Assembly (NCBI GenBank): GCA_946411525.1
Contig: CAMKEI010000012.1
Location: forward strand, 1-47,095
Source: an uncultured Clostridia bacterium
Lineage (GTDB): Bacteria; Bacillota; Clostridia; Christensenellales; Aristaeellaceae
Length of the DNA stretch: 47,095 nt
Reading direction: 5' to 3'
Within the stretch, counting starts at the first letter, position 1, and each line of letters opens with the position of its first letter. This document shows positions 16,094-24,749 of this stretch, piece after piece. A program made the translations under genes and the position numbers. The notes under the pieces were generated by a model. It was not told the origin of the DNA. It made no database searches and saw only the letters and a program-made list of their open reading frames with translations.

Positions 16094-17601
16094 CCTTCAG
16101 CATCTCCTTTGTCTGCAGTCTGTTTTTTCTGCCTGCCTTTTTTCAGTTTTCTGAATGTGTCCCCGAGGTATTTGAGGATAAAATGAAAATCGCGGTTCTT
16201 CGTTGCGGCGGACAGGCCGGTATAGACCAGGACGCCGGTGGCGATCTGGACCAGCAGCCGGACCGTGTTCGATCCCTGTATTTCCCCTGCCAGGAAAACG
16301 CAGCCGCCCATGACCGCCGTCATCAGCAGCTGCGGGATCACGTCCTTCAGCTGCTGGCGCAGGGAATAATCGAATTCCTTCCTGGCCGGGAAGGTGTTGA
16401 CGATCAGCGCGAAAACGCTCAGCGGAATCGCGCAGAAAGCCGTGGCGTACATGCTGATATGGATACAGATCACCAGGACGGTGACCGTTACCGCCTTTTT
16501 GATAATCTCCAGTTTCAGCGACAGGTCGCTTCTCCCGATCGCCAGAATCGCCTGCAGGTTGATCAGCTGCATCGGCTGCAAAGCGTAGAAAAAGCAGCAG
16601 ATCCGCAGATAGGGAGCGGCCTGAAGCCATTTGGCGGTATACAGGAATTGGATCAGGGAATCCGACACCAGCGCCAGCCCCGCCATGCAGGGAAAGATAA
16701 AATAAGTGCTCAGCGAGATCGCCCGCCGGATCATTTTTTTCAGTTCCGGCCGGTTGTCCGCTTTCTTGGCGTAAGCTGGGAACAGGACGCTCTGCACCGC
16801 GTTGGTCGTGTTCAGGTTGATCAGCGAGGGAATGTGCCTGCCCTTGTTGTAGAACGCCAGCTGGTCGGCGGAATAGTAACGCCCGATCAGAATGGAACGG
16901 AGGTTGTTGTAAAGCGTTTCGATCATCTGGGCGCCGTATGCCCGCCAGCCGAAGCTGTAAAGCGGCTTAAGCCGTTTGAAGGAGAATTTGAACTCCGGTT
17001 TCCATTTGATCGTAAACCACAGGAAGATCGTATCGATGACCTGGTTTGACAGATACTGCCCGACCAGCGCCCAGACGCCCATTCCGCGGACCGCCATCCC
17101 GATGCCGATAAAGGCGGAGATAATCGTCCCGGTGATGGTCGCCTTGAAGAATTTCTTGAACTGCATCTTCCGGGAAATTCTCGCCTGCTGGATCGCGTTC
17201 AGGCTGCCGATCACGAGCGTCAGCCCCAGCACGCGGAGAACGGGCGTCATATGCTCCTGGTTAAAGAATGAAGAAATAAACGGAGCGGCAAAAAACAGCA
17301 GGGCGTACAGGAACAGGCCGATCCCGATGTTGGCCCAGAGGGCTGTGGAACAGTCCAGGTTGTCGATATCCTTCCGCTGGATCAGCGCGGTCCCCAGCCC
17401 GGATGTGATAAAAACGCTCAGAATCGTGGTGAACGTCATTGTCAGCGCGCACAGTCCGTATTCGTCCGGCGACAGGATGCGGGCAAGGACCACCGAAACG
17501 ATAAAATTGACGCCCTGGGCGCAGACGCGTTCCCCGAGGCGCCACAGGGCGTTGGAGGTGATGCTTCTTCCCGTTACTTTGGGTTGTTGTTCATTGCTCA
17601 T
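16090..17601 (-). CDS. Wzx-like lipid-linked glycan flippase
   Basis: A 503-residue polytopic membrane protein of the polysaccharide transport family (MOP superfamily), with about 12-14 hydrophobic segments and the typical N-terminus ALWRLGERVCAQGVNFIVSVVLARILSPDEYG. It would flip an undecaprenyl-PP-linked product outward. The tail is short and basic. The gene begins four bases after the polymerase-like gene stops, and its own Shine-Dalgarno site is weak, so translation is probably coupled. Its presence implies a Wzy-dependent surface glycan or a flipped glycolipid. Confidence 0.88.
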   Translation of the reverse strand: MSNEQQPKVTGRSITSNALWRLGERVCAQGVNFIVSVVLARILSPDEYGLCALTMTFTTILSVFITSGLGTALIQRKDIDNLDCSTALWANIGIGLFLYALLFFAAPFISSFFNQEHMTPVLRVLGLTLVIGSLNAIQQARISRKMQFKKFFKATITGTIISAFIGIGMAVRGMGVWALVGQYLSNQVIDTIFLWFTIKWKPEFKFSFKRLKPLYSFGWRAYGAQMIETLYNNLRSILIGRYYSADQLAFYNKGRHIPSLINLNTTNAVQSVLFPAYAKKADNRPELKKMIRRAISLSTYFIFPCMAGLALVSDSLIQFLYTAKWLQAAPYLRICCFFYALQPMQLINLQAILAIGRSDLSLKLEIIKKAVTVTVLVICIHISMYATAFCAIPLSVFALIVNTFPARKEFDYSLRQQLKDVIPQLLMTAVMGGCVFLAGEIQGSNTVRLLVQIATGVLVYTGLSAATKNRDFHFILKYLGDTFRKLKKGRQKKQTADKGDAEG

Positions 17602-17605
17602 ATTG

Positions 17606-18904
17606 TTATTCGTACCTGACCTTCGTCGTTGGTTTCAGGATCAGTTCGCTGATCACGTCCGTCTTCCGGTGCTTCTGCGCCCGCAGGCATGCGGCTGACC
17701 AGCCGATGATCCCCCAGAACAACGGCTCTGACCAGTATGAACCGGAGATCAGAAGTTTTACGCACATTGCGAGCAGGATCATCAACACGCCGGTCTGTTC
17801 TCTGTCCCTGATCCTGAACACTTTCAGGATCATGATGACCAGGACGCACAGGAAGAGTATGCCGATCACCCATCCATAATCCAGAATGAATTCCAGAAAA
17901 ATATTATGAGGATATCCGTAATTGAAATAAGGCGCGATGATCGTCCTGCAGCCGAAGGGCCCCATGCCGAAAAAACCCTGTCTGCCAATTCCTTCCCAGG
18001 ATAATTCCGCAATCCTTGCCCGGCCGTGATCATCCGTAATTTCTCCGTTCAGCAGCATCTCCACAGTTCTGGAATTGATGTGGAGTTTCTGCAGAACCGA
18101 AACGCCGAAAGCCATGATCCTGTCCAGGTAATGGGAGATCGCGTAATATGCGCCCAGCAGCACAACGCTGATTGTGATTTTGTAGCGCATTTTCAGTTTT
18201 CTGGCTCTCAGGAATAGATACAGGACCACGAAAAAGACCAGGCAGATCAGAGGTCCCCTGGAACCGGCCTTGATTTCCATCACCAGGGAGACGCCCGCGC
18301 CTGCAAGATCGAGAATGTTGTGTTTTTCAAGGAAGAAAAACAGAAAGATGATACAGCACAGCATCGTTTTATAACCAAACACCAGGTTGTATCTCTGCTT
18401 TACCAGCACGCCGAGATCATTGTATTCTTCCCAGTATCCCAGCTTTGATGCTTTATAATACCGGTACAGGCAGTAAACCAGTAACAGAACTGCGGAAATA
18501 TGGATATCAGCCAGAACTGATTTTGATCTTCCGGCCAGTGAGAACACAAGAAATCCGAAAATCGCACCCCTTGATATACCGAAGAAAACCTCATATGCGC
18601 CGTACGTCTGCCTGGTATAGTATTGCTGATAGTCCGGATGAATCTTCAGGTTGACGGCAAACACAACCCGCAGGAGAAAATATAGCACAATGAAGGGAAT
18701 GATCGCCTTCATTCTTTTGATGTTCAGTGCTGAGATCAACAGAACGGGTAAAAAAATCACAGCAGCAGAGAAAGCGCCTGCCAGATTGCTCAATCCGGCC
18801 GGTGTCAGGACAGCCTGGAAGAATGTGTCCAGGGTATCACGGGCCAGAAATGTGATGATCATCCAGTCGTATGCTGCTTCTGTTGATAGTCGCAGTTTTC
18901 TCAT
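17606..18904 (-). CDS. Wzy-like O-antigen polymerase/ligase family membrane protein
   Basis: A 432-residue polytopic protein with about 10-12 hydrophobic segments and one large loop near residues 270-330. The loop contains GFFGMGPFGCRTIIAPYFNYGYPHN, here counted as a motif region rather than an active site; the G(P/L)-rich loop with PHN before a helix is typical of the O-antigen ligase/polymerase family. Divergent sequence is normal for Wzy. It is coupled to the flippase gene. A strong hairpin lies upstream at 18958-18986. AAAGGAG is present but about 16 bases from the ATG. Confidence 0.78.
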   Translation of the reverse strand: MRKLRLSTEAAYDWMIITFLARDTLDTFFQAVLTPAGLSNLAGAFSAAVIFLPVLLISALNIKRMKAIIPFIVLYFLLRVVFAVNLKIHPDYQQYYTRQTYGAYEVFFGISRGAIFGFLVFSLAGRSKSVLADIHISAVLLLVYCLYRYYKASKLGYWEEYNDLGVLVKQRYNLVFGYKTMLCCIIFLFFFLEKHNILDLAGAGVSLVMEIKAGSRGPLICLVFFVVLYLFLRARKLKMRYKITISVVLLGAYYAISHYLDRIMAFGVSVLQKLHINSRTVEMLLNGEITDDHGRARIAELSWEGIGRQGFFGMGPFGCRTIIAPYFNYGYPHNIFLEFILDYGWVIGILFLCVLVIMILKVFRIRDREQTGVLMILLAMCVKLLISGSYWSEPLFWGIIGWSAACLRAQKHRKTDVISELILKPTTKVRYE

Positions 18905-18957
18905 GGTTTCTGTCCGGTTTCTCCTTTTCCGAAATAGATTGCGCCCGGAAATAAGGA

Positions 18958-18986
18958 TACTCCGGAATGAAGATCATTCCGGAGTA
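18958..18986 (-). terminator. strong hairpin between the acyl cassette and the polymerase gene
   Basis: A perfect 13-base inverted repeat (18958-18970 with 18974-18986, core ACTCCGGAATGA) encloses a three-base loop. On the minus strand it follows the ACP stop by 13 bases and is followed by TCCTTATTTCC, a weak U-tract. It can act as a partial terminator, an RNA processing site, or protect the 3' end of the acyl-cassette message. Confidence 0.55.
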
Positions 18987-18999
18987 GCTGCGTCACAAC

Positions 19000-19239
19000 T
19001 CAGAAAGCAACGCCGTATCTCTTCAGTATTTCGATCCCGTTCAGGAAAGAACCGTAATGCAGGATATCATTCGATTCAAACATGACGTCAAAAGCGTCTT
19101 CCAGTTCGGAAATCAGCGCCAGATGCGCCACCGAATCCCAGCATGGAACATCCCTGAAAGTGAACTGTTCGTTCAGTATGGACTCGTCCACATTGAAGAC
19201 TTTAACAAATACATCCTTATATTTCTGTAAATTGTCCAT
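19000..19239 (-). CDS. acyl carrier protein-like protein (atypical)
   Basis: A 79-residue helical acidic protein with a carrier-protein signature, CWDSVAHLALISELEDAF, in which the serine near residue 35 would carry phosphopantetheine. It is followed by FDVMFESNDILHYGSF, matching helix 3. The aromatic and cysteine residues just before DS are unusual for a housekeeping AcpP. It is ten bases after another ACP gene and close to KAS III and SDR genes, so one of the two probably carries the growing chain and the other may deliver the product. Confidence 0.78.
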   Translation of the reverse strand: MDNLQKYKDVFVKVFNVDESILNEQFTFRDVPCWDSVAHLALISELEDAFDVMFESNDILHYGSFLNGIEILKRYGVAF

Positions 19240-19249
19240 ATCTTCCGCC

Positions 19250-19471
19250 TTATTTGTTCATCAGGGCCACGATATCTCCGACGGTTTCGAATCCTTTGAT
19301 CATGTCACCCGTCAGTTTGACGCCGAACTCGTCCTCCATCAGAACGATCAGAGACAGTTTCGCCATGGAATCATATTCATCGATATCATCCAGAGCCTTG
19401 TCTGTGGTCAGATCTCCTTCGTCCAGCTCCAGCATATCCTCCAGCAGGGCCAGCTTTTCCCGTTCGCTCAT
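19250..19471 (-). CDS. acyl carrier protein
   Basis: A 73-residue acyl carrier protein with EYDSMAKLSLIVLMEDEFGV around the modified serine (near residue 34) and the acidic helix 2 expected for docking to KAS enzymes. The ATG at 19471 is preceded by AGGAGG; upstream in-frame ATGs would run into the KAS III gene. Its neighbours (KAS III, SDR, KAS III, FabD) make it the likely acceptor of malonyl groups from FabD. Confidence 0.85.
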   Translation of the reverse strand: MSEREKLALLEDMLELDEGDLTTDKALDDIDEYDSMAKLSLIVLMEDEFGVKLTGDMIKGFETVGDIVALMNK

Positions 19472-19544
19472 TTGTATTTCCTCCTTAATCAATCTATATA
19501 CATCAGCTTTCGCCGGATGTAACGGAGTAGTATCATCGGCCTTA

Positions 19545-20621
19545 TTACACATGTGATGTTTCGGGTCCCACATCGTCCGGATACCCGTCATCAAAGGTGT
19601 CTTTCCCTTCGGAAAGCGGCAGGATATCCTTCACGCTGATCCGGAAACCGACGACGCCCCAGGACAGACCGATTCCGAAAGAACTGGTGAGCAGGTTCAC
19701 CGTCCGGTCTTCATCCGCGGAGCCGTACTTGTCCACGATTGCCAGCGGAACGGAACATCCGCTGGTGTTGCCGAACCGGTCAAGGCACACCGGCACTTTC
19801 TCCATAGGCATATTAACCCTTTTTGCGATATTTTTCAATATCATCATATTGGCCTGATGGAGTACCAGATCGTCGTATTCTTCAATTGCCGTCCCTGTCT
19901 TCGCCATGTATTCGTTCAGCAGCGCAGGCACTTCACCGATCGTAAAGTTGAAGACCGCGATATCATCGCCCGGGATATTTTCCGGTCCCTCCGGATGCTT
20001 CCAGGCGTTATACGGGGACGACAGGGCCTTATGCCCGTTCCCGTCGCTCATCAGGGCTGAGCAGAAAGAACCGCCCTCGCCTTTAACTACCAGAATCGCC
20101 GCGCTGGCGTCCCCGAAGAGAAGCCCGGTATTGGAAGACAGGTCTTTCTTTTTGAATCTTCTTCCTCTCGCCAGGGTATCGCCGACGGTAACCAGCGCTT
20201 TCCCGGCGGAAGATGTGCTCAGAATGCTTGCCGCCAGAGACACGCCGTAAACAAATCCGGAACAGCCCAGGTTAATATCGAAAACCAGGCAGCTTTTTGA
20301 AAGACCCAGCCGTTTCTGAATGGTCAGTGCCGTTGCGGGCGTTCTGTAATCCGGCGTCTGCGTAATATTGATTAGGACGCCGATCTCCTCCGGTTTGTAG
20401 TATCCCGCGTCCATGATCTGCTTTGCGGCGCTGAAGGAATAATCGGCAGCCGTCTGTTCAAAACCGCTTTTCCTCTTTTCCAGGATACCGGTATTCTTCA
20501 TAAAATTCTTGATATACTTTGGATCGGGATTGTCAAGTTCAGCCGCGACGTTGACGATGTTTTCCGGTACGGATGCCGCAATGGCCGCGATTTTGATGTT
20601 TTCAAATTTGCTGAATATCAT
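19545..20621 (-). CDS. beta-ketoacyl-ACP synthase III family protein (copy 1)
   Basis: A 358-residue thiolase-fold condensing enzyme with a complete KAS III triad: Cys120 in NLGCSGF, His255 in VLHQAN and Asn285 in FGNTSG. It would condense an acyl-CoA primer with malonyl-ACP. It is about 40 residues longer than typical FabH (about 317), as are many secondary-metabolism KAS III. AAAGGAG precedes the ATG. A second KAS III is two genes upstream, and no KAS I/II gene is visible in the window, so chain length is expected to stay short. Members of this family can also act as acyltransferases. Confidence 0.9.
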   Translation of the reverse strand: MIFSKFENIKIAAIAASVPENIVNVAAELDNPDPKYIKNFMKNTGILEKRKSGFEQTAADYSFSAAKQIMDAGYYKPEEIGVLINITQTPDYRTPATALTIQKRLGLSKSCLVFDINLGCSGFVYGVSLAASILSTSSAGKALVTVGDTLARGRRFKKKDLSSNTGLLFGDASAAILVVKGEGGSFCSALMSDGNGHKALSSPYNAWKHPEGPENIPGDDIAVFNFTIGEVPALLNEYMAKTGTAIEEYDDLVLHQANMMILKNIAKRVNMPMEKVPVCLDRFGNTSGCSVPLAIVDKYGSADEDRTVNLLTSSFGIGLSWGVVGFRISVKDILPLSEGKDTFDDGYPDDVGPETSHV

Positions 20622-20637
20622 ATTCTTCTCCTTTCAC

Positions 20638-21405
20638 TTAGCAGGCCGCAAACCCTCCGTCTACCGGAAGCATCACGCCTGTGATCTTTCTGGAGGCGGG
20701 GGACAGCAGGAAAATGATCGCGTTTGCTACATCCGCCGGCGCATTCATGCCCAGATACTGGCGCGGATTCGCCTGCATTTTCATTTCCGTATCCTTCATG
20801 GTCGCTTTCATTTCCATATATTCAGTATACATGGCTGTTTCCGTTGCGGCCGGCTGGACAGTGTTCAGGCGGATTCCCTTTTCGCCCAGTTCCTTGGCCA
20901 GACATCTCATCGCGCCGTCCATTGCCGCTTTGGAGGCGCCGTATGCTGCCTGTGCCGCCGCGCCGTGTGTGGCCGCGATGGAGGAAATGCCCACAATACT
21001 CATGCCCTCATTGTAGCGGCCTTTTTTGCTCAGGATGCGTACGATCTCAAAATATGAATAGAAATTTACGAGCATGATTTTGTTCAGGCGCTCAAACTTA
21101 TAATTAATCACGGGCAGGTTTTTAACAATCCCCGCGCACTGTACGTAACCGTCAAACGGCCCGGTTTCCTTCACGATACCGACGACCAGCGGCTCCAGTT
21201 CGTCGATCCGGGACAGATCCGCCACATGAATGCTGTGCCCTTCGCCCTTCAGCATGGAAAGAGTATCCTTCAGCCCTTCCTCCTGCAGATCCATAATGGA
21301 GACCCGGGCTCCGAGTTCACTGAGGATAATGGCCGTCTGCCGGCCGATACCGGACGCGCCGCCTGTAATCAGAATATGTTTCCCTTCCATCTTGATGTAA
21401 TCCAT
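20638..21405 (-). CDS. SDR-family oxidoreductase between the two KAS III genes
   Basis: A 255-residue classical SDR with TGGASGIG (residues 14-21) and the catalytic Ser141/142, Tyr155 and Lys159 (YGASK). The usual NNAG motif is changed to QCAG near residues 89-92, which is uncommon in FabG and hints at a specialised substrate. MDL after the second strand suggests NAD(H). Flanked by KAS III genes with 16-28 base gaps, it is the natural candidate to reduce the beta-keto group to a beta-hydroxy group. AAAGGAAG precedes the ATG. Confidence 0.88.
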   Translation of the reverse strand: MDYIKMEGKHILITGGASGIGRQTAIILSELGARVSIMDLQEEGLKDTLSMLKGEGHSIHVADLSRIDELEPLVVGIVKETGPFDGYVQCAGIVKNLPVINYKFERLNKIMLVNFYSYFEIVRILSKKGRYNEGMSIVGISSIAATHGAAAQAAYGASKAAMDGAMRCLAKELGEKGIRLNTVQPAATETAMYTEYMEMKATMKDTEMKMQANPRQYLGMNAPADVANAIIFLLSPASRKITGVMLPVDGGFAAC

Positions 21406-21432
21406 TGTCTTCTTCCTTTCTTTTCCTTGCTT

Positions 21433-22524
21433 TTATTTCAGCATCTCCGGTGTGATCTTTCCTTCCCGGTACCAGTCTTTTGTCTTTATGACCGGCAGCA
21501 GCGTGCCGATGTCGATCTCTGCGCTGGAAACGCCCCAGGACAGTCCGATCCCGAACCCGGCCATGAATATCTTTTTCAGGCCGTGTTCCTGCCCGCCGTA
21601 ATTCGCACACAGAGTCAGCGGGATGGATATTCCGCCGGTATTCCCGTATCTGTCCAGTGACAGGGGCACTTTTCCCGGAGGCAGCTTCAGCCTTTTGGCA
21701 AGCTGCTTGATAATAAACTGATTTGCCTGATGAAACAGGAACAGGTCGTAGTCATCCGGCGTGGTACCTGTATGTTCCAGATAATCCCGGATGGCCTGGG
21801 GGACATCCGTGATCGAAAAGGAGAAAACATTTGTTCCCTCCATATAGATATCATACAGAGACCGCTCAATCCCGTCATTGCAGATAAACCGTTCTGCGGA
21901 AGGATTCATGTCTCTGAATCCTCCGGCAGGCAGAATGATGCTTCTGAACCTGCTCCCGTCGCTGCGCAGAAGCGTGACGGTCCGCGCTTCGGTTTTTCTT
22001 TCGAGAAGAATGGCCGCGCCGGCGTCGCCGTACATCATAACGATGGATTTATCCATTGGATGAACCAGTTTCGAAGCCGTCTCTCCCATAAGCAGAAGGC
22101 AGTATTTTATGTCGGATTGTTCCATCAGGTTCATTGCCGTCTGGAGTCCGTATACAAAACCGGAACATCCCAGGCCGATGTCCATTGCCGCGCAGTCCGT
22201 ACTCAGGCTCAGGCGGTGCTGAAGGACACATGCTGTGGCCGGCCGGCGGTAATCTGGTGATTGGGTGACAAACAGGAGCGCACCGATCTCGCCCGGATCG
22301 ATCCCGGTCTCCTCAAACAACCTGACCGCCGCAGAATAGGCCAGATCCCCGGCAGTCTGTTCCGGCAAAGCCTTGTACATGGCCCTGATACCGGTCCCCT
22401 GCATGAATTTGCTGACTGTTTCATCGTCAAAACGGTCCCGGAAACTGTCAACAGTAACATGATTATCCGGCACAGCGCACGCGATTCCCGCGATTCCGAT
22501 TCCGGAAGATTGAAAAAAAGGCAT
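21433..22524 (-). CDS. beta-ketoacyl-ACP synthase III family protein (copy 2)
   Basis: A 363-residue paralogue of copy 1 with the full triad Cys120 (GLGCSGF), His265 (LFHQAN) and Asn295 (YGNTGG). Relative to copy 1 it has a longer insertion between the two halves. The match in length, in Cys position and in the phrase VTQSPDYRRPATA (ITQTPDYRTPATA in copy 1) indicates an old duplication. AAAGGAGG precedes the ATG. Two KAS III next to one FabD suggests either two condensations with different primers or one condensing and one transferring enzyme. Confidence 0.9.
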   Translation of the reverse strand: MPFFQSSGIGIAGIACAVPDNHVTVDSFRDRFDDETVSKFMQGTGIRAMYKALPEQTAGDLAYSAAVRLFEETGIDPGEIGALLFVTQSPDYRRPATACVLQHRLSLSTDCAAMDIGLGCSGFVYGLQTAMNLMEQSDIKYCLLLMGETASKLVHPMDKSIVMMYGDAGAAILLERKTEARTVTLLRSDGSRFRSIILPAGGFRDMNPSAERFICNDGIERSLYDIYMEGTNVFSFSITDVPQAIRDYLEHTGTTPDDYDLFLFHQANQFIIKQLAKRLKLPPGKVPLSLDRYGNTGGISIPLTLCANYGGQEHGLKKIFMAGFGIGLSWGVSSAEIDIGTLLPVIKTKDWYREGKITPEMLK

Positions 22525-22525
22525 T

Positions 22526-23173
22526 CTATTCCTCCTTTCCCTTTTGCTGTCCGTGAAGGATAAAAGGTCTGAAATGTCCCGGATAGACCTGAAGGCCGTC
22601 CGGCAACCGGCTCACGGCCGGTTTCCCCCATTCCTCCCATTGCCTGGCGCTCCCTCCGGGAAAACGCAGCGCAACGGGCCGGTCCTCAAAGATCGTATCT
22701 CCGGAAAACAGGTACCGGTTGTCCAGCAGGATCAGGATGCTTCCCGGGGAATGCCCCGGCGTTTCCGTCAGCCTGATCTCATGGCCCTGCCATTGAAAAA
22801 CTGTCTCCTGCTCAAACGTCCGGTCTGCTTCACAGGTATACGCCAGATCCGTCTGCGGGACGGAATCCAGTTCGAACCAGGTCTGCATCTCGCAGAATAT
22901 CGGGAAGAGCCTGGTCAGCGTCTTGTTCGGATCCCCGAGCCGGTCGGCACAGGATTTTGAGCACAGCACTCTCGCGCCCGTCCCGGTCTTCCAGGCATTC
23001 ACCCCTGAAATATGATCATAATGCTCATGTGTCAGGAGGATCCAGTCTACGGTTACGTTTCTTCCCGGCTCAGTGTCTGAACAGGGATCAATCACCACCG
23101 CGTGCCCGTTATCCCGGATAACATACATGTTGGAATGCAGCAGGCCTGAATCATAGGCATCAATCGTCATCAT
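22526..23173 (-). CDS. metallo-beta-lactamase-fold hydrolase
   Basis: This 215-residue MBL-fold protein has the metal-binding motif THEHYDH (about residues 52-58), then TPGHSPGS with a metal-binding histidine, SGDTIFED with the bridging aspartate, and YPGHFRP at the end. All ligand positions are present, so a dinuclear zinc or iron hydrolase is expected, in the glyoxalase II-like group. It starts in an ATGATG overlapping the FabD stop. Placed among FabD, KAS III and ACP genes, it may be a thioesterase releasing or proofreading the acyl chain. General hydroxyacylglutathione-type activity cannot be excluded. Confidence 0.85.
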   Translation of the reverse strand: MMTIDAYDSGLLHSNMYVIRDNGHAVVIDPCSDTEPGRNVTVDWILLTHEHYDHISGVNAWKTGTGARVLCSKSCADRLGDPNKTLTRLFPIFCEMQTWFELDSVPQTDLAYTCEADRTFEQETVFQWQGHEIRLTETPGHSPGSILILLDNRYLFSGDTIFEDRPVALRFPGGSARQWEEWGKPAVSRLPDGLQVYPGHFRPFILHGQQKGKEE

Positions 23174-24093
23174 GCGTTCAGTGCCGCCAGGGTGCTTTCC
23201 AGCGTTTTCCGGTCTTCGACGCGGTAGATATTCACTTCCTTCAGCGTCTTCTTCACGAGTCCTGACAGGGTGCGTCCCGGTCCGCATTCAATGAAGGTGT
23301 CAATGCCGTCCTCCTGCATTTTCTGCAGCGTCTGCACCCAGCGGACAGGGCTCATTGCCTGTCTGACGAGCAGGTCCGCGATCTGCGCGGATCTCTGAAG
23401 CGGAAGGCCGTTCACGTTCATATAGACCGGTATTTCAGGATCTGCAAACTGTTTGCCCGAAAAAACATCTTCCAGTTTCTTCGCGGCAGGCTCCATCAGC
23501 TTACAGTGGAACGGCGCACTGACAGCCAGCTTCACACACCGGATTCCCTGTGCTTCCGCAATCTCGCAGGCCTTATCCACTCCGGCCGCCGTTCCGGATA
23601 CGACGGTCTGCACCAGGCTGTTGTAATTGGCCGGGACCACATAATCCTCCACCTGTCCGCAGATGGCCTCCGCCTGCTCGGGCGTAACACCGACAAACGC
23701 GGCCATTGCGCCTTCTCCCTGGGGAACCGCTTCCTGCATGGCGTCCGCCCGGATCTGGATGATGTTGAACGCGTTCTCCTCCGGCATTGCGCCTGCAAAC
23801 GTCAGGGCAGCATATTCGCCCAGGGAAAAACCCGCCGCGGCATCCGGCCGGATGCCGTGATCCTTCAGGATCATGCCTGCGGCAAGATCCACCGCCAGAA
23901 CGCAGGGCTGCGTGTTATGCGTCAGGTTCAGATCCTCCTGCGTCCCGTCAAAACACAGGCTGGAAATGCTCCGGCCAAGCGTCCGGTCCGCAGCGTCGAA
24001 CACCGCCTTTACAGCCGGTTCCGTTTCGTACAGATCCTTCATCATCCCGGGATACTGGGCGCCCTGCCCGGAAAAGAGAAACGCAATCTTCAT
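23170..24093 (-). CDS. fabD: malonyl-CoA:ACP transacylase
   Basis: A 307-residue FabD. GQGAQ lies at residues 9-13, the nucleophile Ser90 in GFSLGEY, the carboxylate-binding Arg115 in QIRADAM, and the catalytic His196 in SAPFH. The arginine and the PFH motif fit malonyl rather than uncharged acyl groups. It starts behind GGAGG and is the first gene of the fatty-acid-type cassette, 17 bases after a NeuD-like gene. A copy inside a glycan operon, apart from the main fab cluster, implies a dedicated supply of malonyl-ACP. Confidence 0.93.
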   Translation of the reverse strand: MKIAFLFSGQGAQYPGMMKDLYETEPAVKAVFDAADRTLGRSISSLCFDGTQEDLNLTHNTQPCVLAVDLAAGMILKDHGIRPDAAAGFSLGEYAALTFAGAMPEENAFNIIQIRADAMQEAVPQGEGAMAAFVGVTPEQAEAICGQVEDYVVPANYNSLVQTVVSGTAAGVDKACEIAEAQGIRCVKLAVSAPFHCKLMEPAAKKLEDVFSGKQFADPEIPVYMNVNGLPLQRSAQIADLLVRQAMSPVRWVQTLQKMQEDGIDTFIECGPGRTLSGLVKKTLKEVNIYRVEDRKTLESTLAALNA

Positions 24094-24109
24094 GATAACC
24101 TCCGTAAGT

Positions 24110-24748
24110 TTATTGTTCCTTGACCCGTCTGGCCGGGTTGCCCGCGACCGTTGTTCCGGCTTTGACGTCTTTTACGACAACACTGTTGGGCATAACAACT
24201 GCGTTTTCATGAATTGTTTTCCCAATGACAACAGTATTGTCTCCGATAAATGCCCCTTCACCGATATGGGCTGTCGTAATGTTGGCATATGCCATCACGG
24301 AGGCATAATCCTCAACAACCGCATCAAATCCGACCATCGAGTGGAATAACGTAACAAACTTTCCGATCCGGGCGCTGTCCATGATGCTCTGTGCCGCGAT
24401 AACGCAGCCTTCCGGAAACTGCATGTCCAGGTGCGCCATGACCCAGGGTGCCCGGATTGTTTCAAACCGGGCGCCTTTATCCTTTAGCTGCCGGACCGCC
24501 TGTTCCTTTTTCTGAGGATTAAGAATACCCATCACGATGTATTCGTTCTCCGCCGGATGCCAATCTTCGATAGTCCCCAGTAAAGGTTGAAGATTCTGAG
24601 TTCCCTCGTTTTCCTCAGTAACCAGGAAACCCTTGATCTTATAGGGATCTGTCTGTCCTTTTTTGTTTAGGCTTTCATTGATGGCCAGTATGATCTTCTT
24701 GATATCAAGGCCGAAGGAGCCGTCCGCGACAATGATCAGGTTTTTCAT
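24110..24748 (-). CDS. NeuD/PglD-like hexapeptide protein without the usual catalytic histidine (copy 1)
   Basis: This 212-residue protein has an N-terminal Rossmann-like half (VADGSFGLDIKKI, then IEDWHP and NPQKKEQAVRQLKDKG) and a C-terminal left-handed beta-helix (IGEGAFIGDNTVVIGK, VVVKDVKAGTTVAGNPARRV). That is the PglD/NeuD architecture, which N- or O-acylates nucleotide sugars. The catalytic His usually seen as EHD/EHE before the IGDF turn is replaced: VGFDAVVEDY. It is paralogous to the next gene. Either it uses a different residue, has become a partner subunit, or acts on another donor such as acyl-ACP. Confidence 0.75.
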   Translation of the reverse strand: MKNLIIVADGSFGLDIKKIILAINESLNKKGQTDPYKIKGFLVTEENEGTQNLQPLLGTIEDWHPAENEYIVMGILNPQKKEQAVRQLKDKGARFETIRAPWVMAHLDMQFPEGCVIAAQSIMDSARIGKFVTLFHSMVGFDAVVEDYASVMAYANITTAHIGEGAFIGDNTVVIGKTIHENAVVMPNSVVVKDVKAGTTVAGNPARRVKEQ

Positions 24749-24749
24749 C

